Origin: an uncultured Collinsella sp.
Lineage (GTDB): Bacteria; Actinomycetota; Coriobacteriia; Coriobacteriales; Coriobacteriaceae
Length of the DNA stretch: 64,000 nucleotides
Assembly (NCBI GenBank): GCA_900752545.1
Contig: CAADVS010000077.1
Span: 11,168-75,167 of the forward strand
Direction of reading: 5' to 3'
Positions 26,542 to 37,737 of this stretch are shown here, piece after piece. Below the pieces are notes generated by a model. That model saw only the letters and a list, made by a program, of their open reading frames with translations. It did no database searches and was not told the origin of the DNA. The translations under genes and the position numbers were made by a program. The stretch's first letter is position 1; every line of letters begins with the position of its first letter.

Positions 26542-26553
26542 GCTGCCTCCCTC

Positions 26554-26582
26554 AAAAAAGCGCACCCAAACGGATGCGCTTT
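26554..26582 (-). terminator. terminator of prfB
   Basis: The minus-strand hairpin AAAGCGCA...TGCGCTTT is followed by TTTT. Its loop bases ACCCAAACGGA and flanks are the same as in the rpmE terminator at 30931-30968. Confidence 0.85.
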
Positions 26583-26706
26583 GAACTTCTTCTTGTATTC
26601 GATTCTACCGATTCGCCGAACAAAAACCACCCCTGCGCAGGGTTTATTCTGGATACAAACCCGTCCAACCGTTGGGCTTGGCATCGGCTTGAAGCCACCC
26701 GATGTT

Positions 26707-27854
26707 TTAGACCTCCGAGCCTTCTGCATCGGCGTTGCCGGTAGCCCAGCGATGGTAGCCGATCACAAACGGATCCAGATCGCCATCGTCGAGAACGGCC
26801 TCGACGTTGCTGGTCTCCACGCCCGAACGCAGGTCCTTGACCATCTGATACGGGTAGAGCACGTAGCTGCGAATCTGGTTGCCAAAACCGATCGTGGTCT
26901 TGGGTCCGCGAATCTCGTCAAGCGCCTCGGCACGCTTCTCGAGCTCGATCTCGTACAGACGGGCCTTGAGAATCTGCATGCACGCGGCCTTGTTTTGAAT
27001 CTGGCTGCGCTCGTTTTGGCAAGTGACCACGATGCCGCTGGGAAAATGCGTCACGCGTACGGCGGAGTCGGTGGTGTTGACGCCCTGGCCGCCCGGGCCG
27101 CTCGCGTGATACACGTCCACGCGGATATCGTCGGGACTAATCTCGATGTCGATATCATCGGGCAGCACGGGGATGACCTCGACGCCGGCAAACGTGGTCT
27201 GGCGGCGCTTCTTGTCGTCGGTGGGGCTAATGCGCACCAGACGGTGGACGCCGGCCTCAGCGCGCAGCATGCCAAACGCGTCCTTGCCCTCGACGGTAAA
27301 GGTCGCGCGATCAATGCCGATGACCTCGGCAGCGGGGCAGTCGTTAATCGTGACCTTCCAGCCGCGACGTTGGCAGTACTTCATGTACATCTTAAAGAGC
27401 ATGAAGGTCCAGTCCTGCGCCTCCAGGCCACCCTGTCCGGGCTTGATGGTCACAATCGCGTCGCCGTGATCGAACTCACCGGTAAACCAGCTCGAAAGCT
27501 CGAGCTCGTCGATAGCGCGGGCCAGGCGTTCTGCCGTAGCGGCAGCCTCCTCGCGCAACGCGGCGGCATCGGGGTCGTCGCCCATCTCCTCGGCAAGTTC
27601 CAGCGCCGCGCGGGCGTCAGATAGCTCGCCGCGCGCGGTATCCACGGCAGCGATATCTTCCTTGGCGCGAGCGATCTCCTCCATGGTTGCGCGAGCGGCG
27701 TCGGCGTCATCCCAAAAGCCGGGGGCCACGCTTTTGGCCTCGAGCTCGGTCACGCGCGTGCGCTTCTCGTCCAAATGAAGATACGACTCGACCTCGCCGA
27801 GCCGGTCCGCAAACGCGTCCAGCTCGGCGGGCGTTACCTCTAAAGCCTCGGCCA

Positions 27855-27855
<1 letters not shown>
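26707..27855 (-). CDS. prfB: peptide chain release factor 2
   Basis: This 382-residue factor releases peptides at UGA and UAA. The GGQ loop is intact (ASGPGGQGVNTTDSAVR). The tripeptide that normally reads SPF in RF2 is SPT here (LVRISPTDDKKRRQTTF), confirmed at codon level (AGC CCC ACC). RF2-type features around it (FAGVEV, DIDIEI) leave no doubt about the family. There is no in-frame UGA near codon 25, so the programmed frameshift seen in many bacteria is absent. The start overlaps the secA stop as TAATG. Confidence 0.93.
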
Positions 27856-30662
<2,807 letters not shown>

Positions 30663-30791
30663 GTGGTTTTCCTTTTTTGCCATCGCCCACGCCATGCAGC
30701 CTTGGGCGAGTTAAACACAGATAAATGTACTTTAGCCAAACAAGGCGCGGCCTATACGGTCGACCTCGACCGCCACGTAATAACTACGACC

Positions 30792-30828
30792 AACCTGCCA
30801 AAAAGGGACTGGTTTAATTTGGCAGGTT
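30792..30828. repeat. AACCTGCCAAAA palindrome, second copy
   Basis: Perfect 11-bp arms AACCTGCCAAA and TTTGGCAGGTT enclose AAGGGACTGGTTTAA. It matches the element upstream of the serine recombinase at 18665-18703 over nearly its whole length. Confidence 0.75.
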
Positions 30829-30870
30829 TTATCTGGGCAAACGCTGCATCTCTGCCATTTTGTGCAAACG

Positions 30871-30913
30871 AACCTGTCCCCTTCGCACCAATCTGGTGCA
30901 ATGGGGACGGGTT
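30871..30913. repeat. GACAGGTT/GTCCCC-type palindrome
   Basis: The arms AACCTGTCCCC and GGGGACGGGTT (10 of 11 paired) surround an inner TTCGCACCA / TGGTGCAA pair. A degenerate relative (GCAATGGGGGCAGGTTACTT) is seen near 44917-44940. Confidence 0.6.
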
Positions 30914-30930
30914 AGCTTGCACCAATAAAA

Positions 30931-30968
30931 AGAAAAGGGCCGCGCACCCAAACGGATGCACGGCCCTT
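30931..30968 (-). terminator. terminator of rpmE
   Basis: The minus-strand stem AAGGGCCG(TGCA)...(TGCG)CGGCCCTT is followed by TTTC. It is 36 bp from the rpmE stop. Confidence 0.85.
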
Positions 30969-31003
30969 ATGCCATGAATGCGAGTGTTTGCTCGGCGAGT
31001 TAT

Positions 31004-31429
31004 TTACTCAGCAGCCTCGGTGGTCTCGGCCTCGGCAGCGGCCTCCTCGACGGGAGCCTCTGCGGGAGCCTCGGCAGCCTGCTTGGCAGCCTCCTCGGCG
31101 AACTTAGCGGCACGCTTAGCCTTCTCGGCAGCCTTAGCCTCAGCGGCGGCCTTGCGAGCGGCCTCGGCCTCAGCAGCCTTGGCGGCCTTGGCAGCCTTGG
31201 CCTCCTCAGCCTTCTTGAGCTGGGCGGCAGCGGCGCCACCGAACTTGTCGGCGAAGCGCTGGACGCGTCCACCGGTGTCGACGAACTTCTGCTGGCCGGT
31301 GTAGAACGGGTGGCACTCGTTGCAAAGCTCGACCTTCATCTCGGACACGGTAGCGTGCGTCTTGAAGGTGTTGCCGCAGGAGCACGTCACCGTGCACTCG
31401 ACATACTGGGGATGGATACCCTGCTTCAT
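31004..31429 (-). CDS. rpmE: 50S ribosomal protein L31 with long acidic/Ala-rich tail
   Basis: Residues 1-69 are a standard zinc-type L31: Cys16 and Cys18 (TCSCGN) with Cys36 and Cys39 (LCNECHPFYTG). Residues 70-141 are an added tail of Ala, Lys and Glu repeats (KAAKAAKAAEAEAARKAA) predicted as a long charged helix and ending PVEEAAAEAETTEAAE. L31 normally ends near residue 70-80. The gene stands alone between its own promoter region and a terminator. Confidence 0.95.
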   Translation of the reverse strand: MKQGIHPQYVECTVTCSCGNTFKTHATVSEMKVELCNECHPFYTGQQKFVDTGGRVQRFADKFGGAAAAQLKKAEEAKAAKAAKAAEAEAARKAAAEAKAAEKAKRAAKFAEEAAKQAAEAPAEAPVEEAAAEAETTEAAE

Positions 31430-31623
31430 GGTAGGACTCCTTATTGGTCAGGCGCTGGTTACCGATCAGCGCATAAGGCGTCTTGGTTTCCGACCAAGAC
31501 AACAAACTCGGCTATGGTACCACGGCGCCGCGTGTCCCACAAAAGGTTCACGGTCTTTTCGGAACGACACGAATCTGACCCATCGAAACACATCTCCACC
31601 GTTCCTTCAACTGGGAAAATGCC

Positions 31624-31654
31624 GTCCCCGGGGCCTGAGAAGGGCCCCGGGGAC
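31624..31654. repeat. GC-rich palindrome abutting the left direct repeat
   Basis: Perfect 12-bp arms GTCCCCGGGGCC and GGCCCCGGGGAC have a 7-nt loop. It ends exactly where the 64-bp direct repeat begins. No palindrome of this sequence adjoins the right repeat. Confidence 0.75.
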
Positions 31655-31717
31655 GTTCGACTGACTGCGGGAACGGCCTTTCCGCTCAATGTGTTCGGCT
31701 GAGATCGGAAATCAACC
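31654..31717 (+). repeat. 64-bp direct repeat, left copy (possible attL or dispersed repeat)
   Basis: It contains ACTGCGGGAACGGCCTTTCC and CAATGTGTTCGGCTGAGATC and matches 38867-38930 at 62 of 64 positions in the same orientation. The two copies bracket the accessory genes. It may be an integration footprint or a dispersed repeat on both sides by chance. Confidence 0.75.
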
Positions 31718-31743
31718 AAACTGAACTAGGTTAAGTTGACATG

Positions 31744-31784
31744 GTTAAAAACGAGGGGCGACGCTTTTGCGTCACCCCTCGTCC
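31744..31784 (-). terminator. terminator of the island ABC operon
   Basis: The 14-bp minus-strand stem ACGAGGGGTGACGC / GCGTCGCCCCTCGT (one mismatch pair) with loop AAAA is followed by TTTTTAACC. It lies 14 bp after the stop of the small secreted protein. Confidence 0.9.
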
Positions 31785-31797
31785 CGGCCGGGTTGCT

Positions 31798-32142
31798 TTA
31801 GTTGTACACACGGTAGTTACACTTGAACTGGGTTATGTGTCCATAGTTGGGGCCGTACCAACCCGATGTATAGCTGATTACTTTTGCGCCTAGATATTCG
31901 TATCTCTTGTTGTAGCGAAGCTCACGGTAGGTCGTGTCGTACTCTGCTACGTAAAACGCGTCTCCAGAGAAGGCTTTGTACCGGTCCTTAACCGTCGAAG
32001 CCATGTACGCGGGTTCGACATCGCCTTTCTCCCCGTTGAGCGCATAGACGGGTGCCGCGATTCCGCATAAAGCCGTTGCCACGAGGATGGCGTAGACAGC
32101 CATGCGCGACGCATTGGACTTCAGCTGTTCAAATAGTTTCAT
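31798..32142 (-). CDS. small secreted protein of unknown function
   Basis: This 114-residue precursor has a clear signal peptide: basic start MKLFEQLKSNASR, hydrophobic core MAVYAILVATALCGIAA and an AxA-type site PVYA before LNGEKG. The mature part is about 80 residues, rich in Tyr (about 14), with one Cys, ending ITQFKCNYRVYN. It starts 1 nt after the stop of the ABC permease-ATPase gene and is followed by a terminator, so it is last in that operon. A secreted peptide at the end of an ABC operon recalls bacteriocin or signalling clusters, but no known family is recognised. Confidence 0.8.
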   Translation of the reverse strand: MKLFEQLKSNASRMAVYAILVATALCGIAAPVYALNGEKGDVEPAYMASTVKDRYKAFSGDAFYVAEYDTTYRELRYNKRYEYLGAKVISYTSGWYGPNYGHITQFKCNYRVYN

Positions 32143-32143
32143 G

Positions 32144-33958
32144 TCATTCACCTCGCTCGTATGTATCGAGGTATTCCTGCTTGAGCGTCTGCGAGGACGA
32201 CTTGATCTTTTCCACGAGCGTGCCGGCCTCGATGAAGTAGAACGAGTCGGTGAGGTCTGCCAGGTCGTCGAGCAGATGGCTTGAGATGAGCACGCTGCGT
32301 CCCCGCTCCACCTCGCTGCGCATCGCGTCGCAGGAGGTTTTCCGTTTTCCCGGATCGAGGCCGTTCAGCGGTTCATCGAGGATGAGGTACGGGCAATCGG
32401 TCGCTATCGCCATGGCAAGCTTTACCTGCTGCTTCATTCCTGTCGAGAGTTTACGGGTCGGCTTGTCGAGATATGGGGAGATTCCGAGGGAGTTGCAGAG
32501 CGAGTCGATGTCGGCGGCCGATTTCCACGCCTCCCTAACGAAAGCAAGGTGCTCGATGGCCGATAGCGTGGGATAGAGATCCGCGCTGCCCGAAGAGCTC
32601 AGGTAGACGAGTTCTGCGAATTCGGCTGATCGACGTTGGTAGATTCCGTCTGCCAACAGGCTTCCCGAGCGGATGCGGGTGGGAAATTGGCCCGACAGCG
32701 CTTCAAGAAGGGTGGTTTTCCCCGAGCCGTTGGGAGCGACGAGCCCCGCCGCCGTTCCCGGGCCCAAGGAAAGCGATCCGATCGAAAGTATCGTCGTGCT
32801 CCCGTATCCCACGCTCACGTCCAGGAGCTCGAGCCCATGGTGCTTTTTAGCGGGTCCAGCCTGTTTGGGCGAACGCGTCACAACGGCGCCGACCGCGAAA
32901 AGGACCGCGACGTATACCAGGGCCACGGCAAGCATCGATGCGCCGCCCGAACCGGAGCCAATGAATTCTGTCGGGAAGCATCCTACGTAACCCGTTGCCT
33001 CGATAGGCGAGAACACGGCCAGCGGCAGGAGCTCGAGCGCGGCGCTATGCCCCAGTGCCGAATCGGACAATAACGGGAATGCCGGGGCCGCGACAAGCAA
33101 CGCGGAGGTAAGGGGGCCCGCGAGGACGCGCCTCGTTGCGGTCGATAGGACGACGGAACAAACGGATATCAAGGTTCCACCCGCGAGCAGCGCGAGAAGT
33201 ATGGTCGTGAAGACGTTTCCCGCGGTCGTGGTAGTGAGCGCGCCGTTATGGAAGAAGGCGATCGGGTACCCGATCTGCCCGAAGCCGTTTAGGGCCAAGG
33301 CGTAAATACTCCCGGGCGCAAGGCCGGCGAGGAGCATCGCGGTCCCCGCGCCAATTATCGAAAACACGGTTTGGATAAGGCGCCGGAATTTGGGCACGGG
33401 CGCCTTTGCCGCCAGGGTCCCGGGCCTTGTGGCGCCGAGCACGAGTATCGACGAGAGAAGGAAGGGGATGAAGGGAAGGAAGGACGGCGCCTGGGCAATG
33501 GCGTAGGGCAGGAAGGAGAGGAACGGCAGGTCGTTTGCGGAGGCCGGGATATCCGCGATGCCGGAGCTGCTCAGAGCGCGGCAATATGCGAGCTCTGCGT
33601 CATTGGTCTCCTGGTCCCCCACGATGGACCCGGATTGGAAGCCCTCGTCCATGAGCGCGTAGTAGCTCTCGGCAGAGTCGAGAAAGGCGGCGTCGGTTTG
33701 AGCGGCGAGGGCGGCGTTCGCGTATCTTGCAAGCTCCGCGTCGACTTGCTGCTCTGGCGATAGGTCTGTGCCGCTGGCCTGGGGCGCGCGCGTATTGAAT
33801 GCGTCGACAAAGCTCTGCATGCCCTGCTTCATAAAGAAGGGCCCGTAGATGGGTGAATTGAACGCAATGGGGACGGAAAAGGCTGCAGCAAGAACGAGCG
33901 TGGAAATCCATACGGCCCTGTCTCTTAGGATTAGTTTGAGAAGAAGTCGACAGTACAT
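32144..33958 (-). CDS. ABC transporter, permease fused to ATPase
   Basis: This 604-residue protein has one membrane helix (about 13-33), an outside domain (about 34-150), five or six more helices (about 155-365) and then an ATPase domain (about 378-604). The ATPase has VAPNGSGKTT (Ala where Walker A usually starts with Gly), signature KLSTGMKQQ, intact Walker B YLILDEP and ISSHLLDDL. The loop NGFGQIGYPIAFFHNG corresponds to loops in both halves of the 740-residue permease upstream. An exporter or immunity-type role is likely; the substrate may be the adjacent secreted protein (inference). Confidence 0.85.
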   Translation of the reverse strand: MYCRLLLKLILRDRAVWISTLVLAAAFSVPIAFNSPIYGPFFMKQGMQSFVDAFNTRAPQASGTDLSPEQQVDAELARYANAALAAQTDAAFLDSAESYYALMDEGFQSGSIVGDQETNDAELAYCRALSSSGIADIPASANDLPFLSFLPYAIAQAPSFLPFIPFLLSSILVLGATRPGTLAAKAPVPKFRRLIQTVFSIIGAGTAMLLAGLAPGSIYALALNGFGQIGYPIAFFHNGALTTTTAGNVFTTILLALLAGGTLISVCSVVLSTATRRVLAGPLTSALLVAAPAFPLLSDSALGHSAALELLPLAVFSPIEATGYVGCFPTEFIGSGSGGASMLAVALVYVAVLFAVGAVVTRSPKQAGPAKKHHGLELLDVSVGYGSTTILSIGSLSLGPGTAAGLVAPNGSGKTTLLEALSGQFPTRIRSGSLLADGIYQRRSAEFAELVYLSSSGSADLYPTLSAIEHLAFVREAWKSAADIDSLCNSLGISPYLDKPTRKLSTGMKQQVKLAMAIATDCPYLILDEPLNGLDPGKRKTSCDAMRSEVERGRSVLISSHLLDDLADLTDSFYFIEAGTLVEKIKSSSQTLKQEYLDTYERGE

Positions 33959-34111
33959 TTGGAAGCACCTACGTTCCTCAAAGAATTGTTAGATTAATAA
34001 TGACAGACCGAATGAAGATGCGTGCGATGGGGGCGAGGCGAATGGCTGAACGGTATCGGTATGCGGGTTCAACGGTATCACATTGGCCACATAGATTTTT
34101 AACTTGCATTT

Positions 34112-34852
34112 CTACCCGCCCTTTTCGTAGAGTCGCCGATACGTGCTTAGCGCACCCTCGGCGCGTCCGGCAGGCTTTGCGAAATGGGATCCAGGAGACT
34201 TCGGCGCAGCATCATCTTGCGGAATGCTTCTAATGAGCCTCCCATCCTTCAAAAACAGAATCTCATCGCACAGCCTATCGACCGAATCCAAGATGTGGGA
34301 TGACATGATGATGCACGTACCAGAATCGGCCAGCTTCCTGAGAATCTCGGAATGCAAGTCCACCCTGCTGGGGTCGAGCGCGTTCATGGGCCCATCTAAT
34401 AGAAGGTACCGCGCGCCCGTCGCATACGCAATCGCCAGGGTAAGCTGCTGCTTCATGCCCTGGCTCAGAGTGCGGATCCTCATCTTCGCGAACTCGCCTA
34501 TCTGCGTTTGTTCCACTATCTCTTCGATATCGCGAGCATGCGGCCACATATCGCAAACCATCTTGAGGTGATCTTCCGCACGCAATCCGGGATACAGCAG
34601 CGTCCCCTCACCAGGTGCATAGAAGATCATAGAACGGACCTCTCTCGCACCCGTACCCTGCACCTCATCCAGAACGATGCTCCCGTCCACGCGAGGACCC
34701 GGCAAACCTGCCATCGCACGCAGCAACGTCGTCTTTCCATGCCCGTTCGGAGCGACGAGACCGTAGACCGTACCCGGGGCAAACTCAGCGTTCACCGAAT
34801 CTACGAGCACCTTCTTTCCATAAGAGATCGTCAGCGTTTGAAGGTCAATCAT
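34112..34852 (-). CDS. ABC transporter ATPase with Gly in place of catalytic Glu
   Basis: This 246-residue nucleotide-binding subunit has LVAPNGHGKTTLL, signature TLSQGMKQQLTLAIA and H-loop MSSHILDSV. After Walker B it reads YLLLDGPMNALDP, where a Glu codon is expected (GGG instead of GAG). Such sites usually bind but do not hydrolyse ATP well, as in asymmetric ABC heterodimers. The second ATP site could come from the intact domain of the 604-residue fusion. The ATG at 34852 (MIDLQTL) has AAGGGG at 9 nt. An ATG at 34861 overlaps the upstream stop and is the alternative start. Confidence 0.88.
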   Translation of the reverse strand: MIDLQTLTISYGKKVLVDSVNAEFAPGTVYGLVAPNGHGKTTLLRAMAGLPGPRVDGSIVLDEVQGTGAREVRSMIFYAPGEGTLLYPGLRAEDHLKMVCDMWPHARDIEEIVEQTQIGEFAKMRIRTLSQGMKQQLTLAIAYATGARYLLLDGPMNALDPSRVDLHSEILRKLADSGTCIIMSSHILDSVDRLCDEILFLKDGRLIRSIPQDDAAPKSPGSHFAKPAGRAEGALSTYRRLYEKGG

Positions 34853-34857
34853 CGAGA

Positions 34858-37080
34858 TCATCCCCTTTCGATCTTTGGAACACTCAGGCGCACCATCAAC
34901 GGAGATACGGCGCCCAAGACCACCAGCAGAGCGCCCGATGCGCCGACGACCTCTCCAAAAGGCATCGCGTTCGTCCCTCGCCCAAGGAACCCAATCGTCC
35001 CCACCTGGGAAGCGGGATCAAACGAGGCGAATGGAGCCAGCAGCGCGACGCCCATGCCCACGCTTTCAACATGAGCGCTCAACGAACCCAACACCAAGAG
35101 AACCGCGCAAACCATTCCGGTGACAACGGGGTTGCGGCTAATCGCTGCTGTCAACGCAGCGACGACGGAAATCACGCCGTATGCCATGACCAGCAACGGA
35201 ATACTGCACAACACCGCCTCCCCCACCATGGACGTTGTCGAAGCTCCCGCCCGAATGAGAGCGACGGGATACTCCGATCCACCCGCACCGTTCTTAATCA
35301 CGGACACAACGACAGCGGGAACCATCGACACCAAAAGCAGCACCAAGCCAAGCAGGAGAGCCAGCGCAACAGCCGTCAGAAAACGCACATGCGCTGTTGC
35401 GGGGATCTGGAGAACCAGAAGGGAACGACACTGCAGGTGGGTGCACGCGAGCGATGTGACAACCACGGGCAACAGCAAAAATAAGGAGGGAAGCGCTGCC
35501 TGGAGATACGAAAGGAGGATTAATGGGGGCATCTTCGTACTTAACTCGTAAACCTTGGGGTCCGGCAAGCTCGCGATCGACTCAAGCAGAAGGGCGCGCG
35601 CCTCCGCACGAGAAGGAGTCTCCGGCTCGATTCCGATCGATTGCAGGAGAGTCGCATCTGCCGCGCCCAGCTCACCTCGAGCGCGCTCGTACGTCGCAAG
35701 GCTTCGAAACCCCTCCGCAGGCATAGGCGCGTACACGAAACCCGAAAGAGCATCCCGCATGTCTTCCAGGACCGCTTTGCCCTCGACGTCCATATTCGCA
35801 GCGTTCTGCTCTAGATACCGATCTATTGAACGGAGCTCCCCATCCCTATACCGAACAGCGGAAACGTTATCAGCGTCAGGAAACATCTCGACCAGAGCCG
35901 GGGCCAGCATCGTCGTCGACATTGCAATCGCGCATACGGCGAGGGTAGGAGAACGCAGGAGCAGTTTCCCCATCGTTCTTACGTATGCAACGGCGGAGGC
36001 ACAAGCGCTCGAACGAGTTGCCGTTCTCGATGCAGTGAAGGAACCTCTCTCAAGACAAATCGGGGATATCGGGCACGCGCAGCCGCTCTTTCCAGCAACG
36101 CAAAGCAGGCTAATTGCCAGCACCTCGATCCCGATTGCGCATACGAGGGCAATCGCGCCACGCTCGAAGCAAAGTCCAGGCAGATTCACTATCTGCGTTG
36201 TCGGGTACGGGCTATAGGCGCCGACGGTCAACTCAGTGTTCGCATACGTAAGGGGATTCAACAGGGCGAACTCACGTAAAGCGATGGATCTTCCGTAATA
36301 CCCGGGAACCATCGTCACCCCCATCAGGGCACATACGAACACGATTCCAAGCGTAGGGTTATTGGCAATCTTCACGGCAAGGTGAACGACAAGCGAGATG
36401 AACGCTGCCACCAAGAATTGCAAGATGGCCGTCTGCGCGAACACCAGCCAAGCCGGTTTGATAACCGGAGTCGCATATTGAATGTAGCCTATCGGATAGA
36501 ACGGCGAGCCCGGGCCATTCTTCACAAGCGCGGCGATTATCCCTGGAAGATTGATGGCGAGGACGGCAAGCATTGCAAAAACACTCGCCCATACGCTCGA
36601 TGCAACAAGTCTACCCAGCTCGCCCATCGGTGCCTGGATGATGAGCTTTTCGCGTTTGTTAAGACGCGCGGCAAGGAACGAGACGGCAACGGCCGTTGCG
36701 ACCCATAGCAAGTACTCCTTCGATCCGTCATAATAGGTGTACTCTCCATCCGATATCTGCAGAAACGGAAGTAGGGGAGAGAGCAGTGCCAAGATAAGAC
36801 GTCCCGCGGCAAGAGGGTACAGAAGCGCGGGCATGCTTGATGAAGAGGTATAGACACCGTCCTCCCCCGCATTCACAAGCGCATCCGCATAGGATGCTGA
36901 CAATTCCTGCTCAACACGGGTTATTCCCGACTCGAGGTATTCGACCCGTCCGTCGATGCCAGCCGCGCTCCTGAAGACGGGCAGAGCACAAAGAACCATC
37001 AACGCAACAACGACAACACAGAGCGACCTGGAGGAGAGAAGCGACCTAAAGATCGCCTTCGAGATTTTGAGCATATTCAT
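34858..37080 (-). CDS. large ABC permease with internal duplication
   Basis: This 740-residue membrane protein is made of two like halves. Each has one helix (about 18-38; about 372-396), an outside domain (about 40-90; about 400-515) and a set of five or six helices. Matching loops are VKNGPGSPFYPIGYIQ (from about 186) and IKNGAGGSEYPVALIR (from about 595). The overall plan recalls the large integral membrane proteins of lactococcin-972-type bacteriocin clusters, but sequence identity is not established. The ATG at 37080 was chosen for AAGG at 6 nt. It is the first gene of the island operon, and its stop overlaps the next gene's possible start. Confidence 0.82.
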   Translation of the reverse strand: MNMLKISKAIFRSLLSSRSLCVVVVALMVLCALPVFRSAAGIDGRVEYLESGITRVEQELSASYADALVNAGEDGVYTSSSSMPALLYPLAAGRLILALLSPLLPFLQISDGEYTYYDGSKEYLLWVATAVAVSFLAARLNKREKLIIQAPMGELGRLVASSVWASVFAMLAVLAINLPGIIAALVKNGPGSPFYPIGYIQYATPVIKPAWLVFAQTAILQFLVAAFISLVVHLAVKIANNPTLGIVFVCALMGVTMVPGYYGRSIALREFALLNPLTYANTELTVGAYSPYPTTQIVNLPGLCFERGAIALVCAIGIEVLAISLLCVAGKSGCACPISPICLERGSFTASRTATRSSACASAVAYVRTMGKLLLRSPTLAVCAIAMSTTMLAPALVEMFPDADNVSAVRYRDGELRSIDRYLEQNAANMDVEGKAVLEDMRDALSGFVYAPMPAEGFRSLATYERARGELGAADATLLQSIGIEPETPSRAEARALLLESIASLPDPKVYELSTKMPPLILLSYLQAALPSLFLLLPVVVTSLACTHLQCRSLLVLQIPATAHVRFLTAVALALLLGLVLLLVSMVPAVVVSVIKNGAGGSEYPVALIRAGASTTSMVGEAVLCSIPLLVMAYGVISVVAALTAAISRNPVVTGMVCAVLLVLGSLSAHVESVGMGVALLAPFASFDPASQVGTIGFLGRGTNAMPFGEVVGASGALLVVLGAVSPLMVRLSVPKIERG

Positions 37081-37113
37081 CGCCAACCTTAACCTCATCC
37101 AGTCGGAACAGAG

Positions 37114-37136
37114 GGGCCGAACAAAATGCTCGGCCC
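37114..37136. promoter_or_regulatory. hairpin in leader of the island ABC operon
   Basis: The arms GGGCCGA and TCGGCCC with a 9-nt loop lie 33 bp before the first ABC gene, in the divergent region. On the plus strand it is followed by TTATT. It could be an attenuator in the leftward leader; evidence is structure only. Confidence 0.4.
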
Positions 37137-37159
37137 TTATTACTTGCCGGCAAAGTCAA

Positions 37160-37178
37160 TTTAACATAAACTGTTAAA
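37160..37178. promoter_or_regulatory. palindromic candidate operator between divergent units
   Basis: TTTAAC-N7-GTTAAA sits mid-way between the leftward ABC operon and the rightward DUF2975-XRE pair. A Cro/C1-type repressor commonly binds such a site and would control both promoters. The link to the nearby regulator is inference. Confidence 0.45.
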
Positions 37179-37215
37179 AAGTAACCTGAGTTTTTTAAAT
37201 TCTTCGGAGGTTATT

Positions 37216-37728
37216 ATGAGTTCCGACAATCGCACTCCCCGGCTTCATTCCTTCCGCATCGCATGTGCGATAGCCTCTGCGACCCTTTGCGCCACCGCCA
37301 TCGCACAAGTGGCGTTCTCCTTAAAGCCAGCAATCGAAGTGCTCGACAACCCTGTAATTGCAGACTCCCCCGCGTATCCAGCCCTTGCGATCTCGACATT
37401 GGTCCCTGCCGTCATCGGTATCGCTACGACCATCCTCAGCGCCGTTCTCGTGTGGACGATCAAGAGCGGAGACCCCTTCAAGAAAGGGTCTGCGACATGC
37501 TTGAAGGTGCTCGGCATTCTCTTCGTTGTTCAAGCTGCCACCAGCCTCTACGCCGGCTCACTCAAAACCTCCGTTTCGATGTTTGGCGGCGAGGGGGCCG
37601 TCGGCGCCCAAGAGATCGCTTCATCATTCGATTGGACCTCTCTGGTTCTCGGCATCGTCCTGTTCATGCTTTCCCAGCTCTTCTTGTACGCCCGAGAGCT
37701 GTACCTCGACTCCGACGAGATTGCGTAA
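37216..37728 (+). CDS. DUF2975-like membrane protein
   Basis: This 170-residue protein has four predicted helices (about 12-35, 53-83, 93-113 and 140-160) and a polar end LYARELYLDSDEIA. DUF2975 proteins have this size and topology and are nearly always followed by a small Cro/C1-type regulator, as here (9 bp apart). It may act as a membrane partner that controls the regulator. CGGAGG stands 5 nt before the ATG. Identification is by architecture and context rather than a firm motif. Confidence 0.7.
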   Translation: MSSDNRTPRLHSFRIACAIASATLCATAIAQVAFSLKPAIEVLDNPVIADSPAYPALAISTLVPAVIGIATTILSAVLVWTIKSGDPFKKGSATCLKVLGILFVVQAATSLYAGSLKTSVSMFGGEGAVGAQEIASSFDWTSLVLGIVLFMLSQLFLYARELYLDSDEIA

Positions 37729-37737
37729 GGAAACGCC

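Larger units (their letters stand above)
30663..31003. other. secA upstream region with two palindromes and a terminator
   Basis: This 341-bp gap holds the AACCTGCCAAA palindrome (30792-30828), a second palindrome at 30871-30913 (AACCTGTCCCC / GGGGACGGGTT with inner GCACCA/TGGTGC) and the rpmE terminator. No gene is seen. Confidence 0.65.
31430..31797. other. left junction of the accessory island
   Basis: This 368-bp gap holds the rpmE promoter region, a 31-bp perfect palindrome at 31624-31654, the left 64-bp direct repeat (31654-31717) and the terminator of the island operon (31744-31784). No gene is seen. Confidence 0.65.

Noticed and set aside
31798..32142. lactococcin 972 family assignment for the secreted protein
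   Set aside because: The neighbourhood is similar in plan, but the mature sequence lacks the family pattern at its N-terminus, so only an analogy is claimed.
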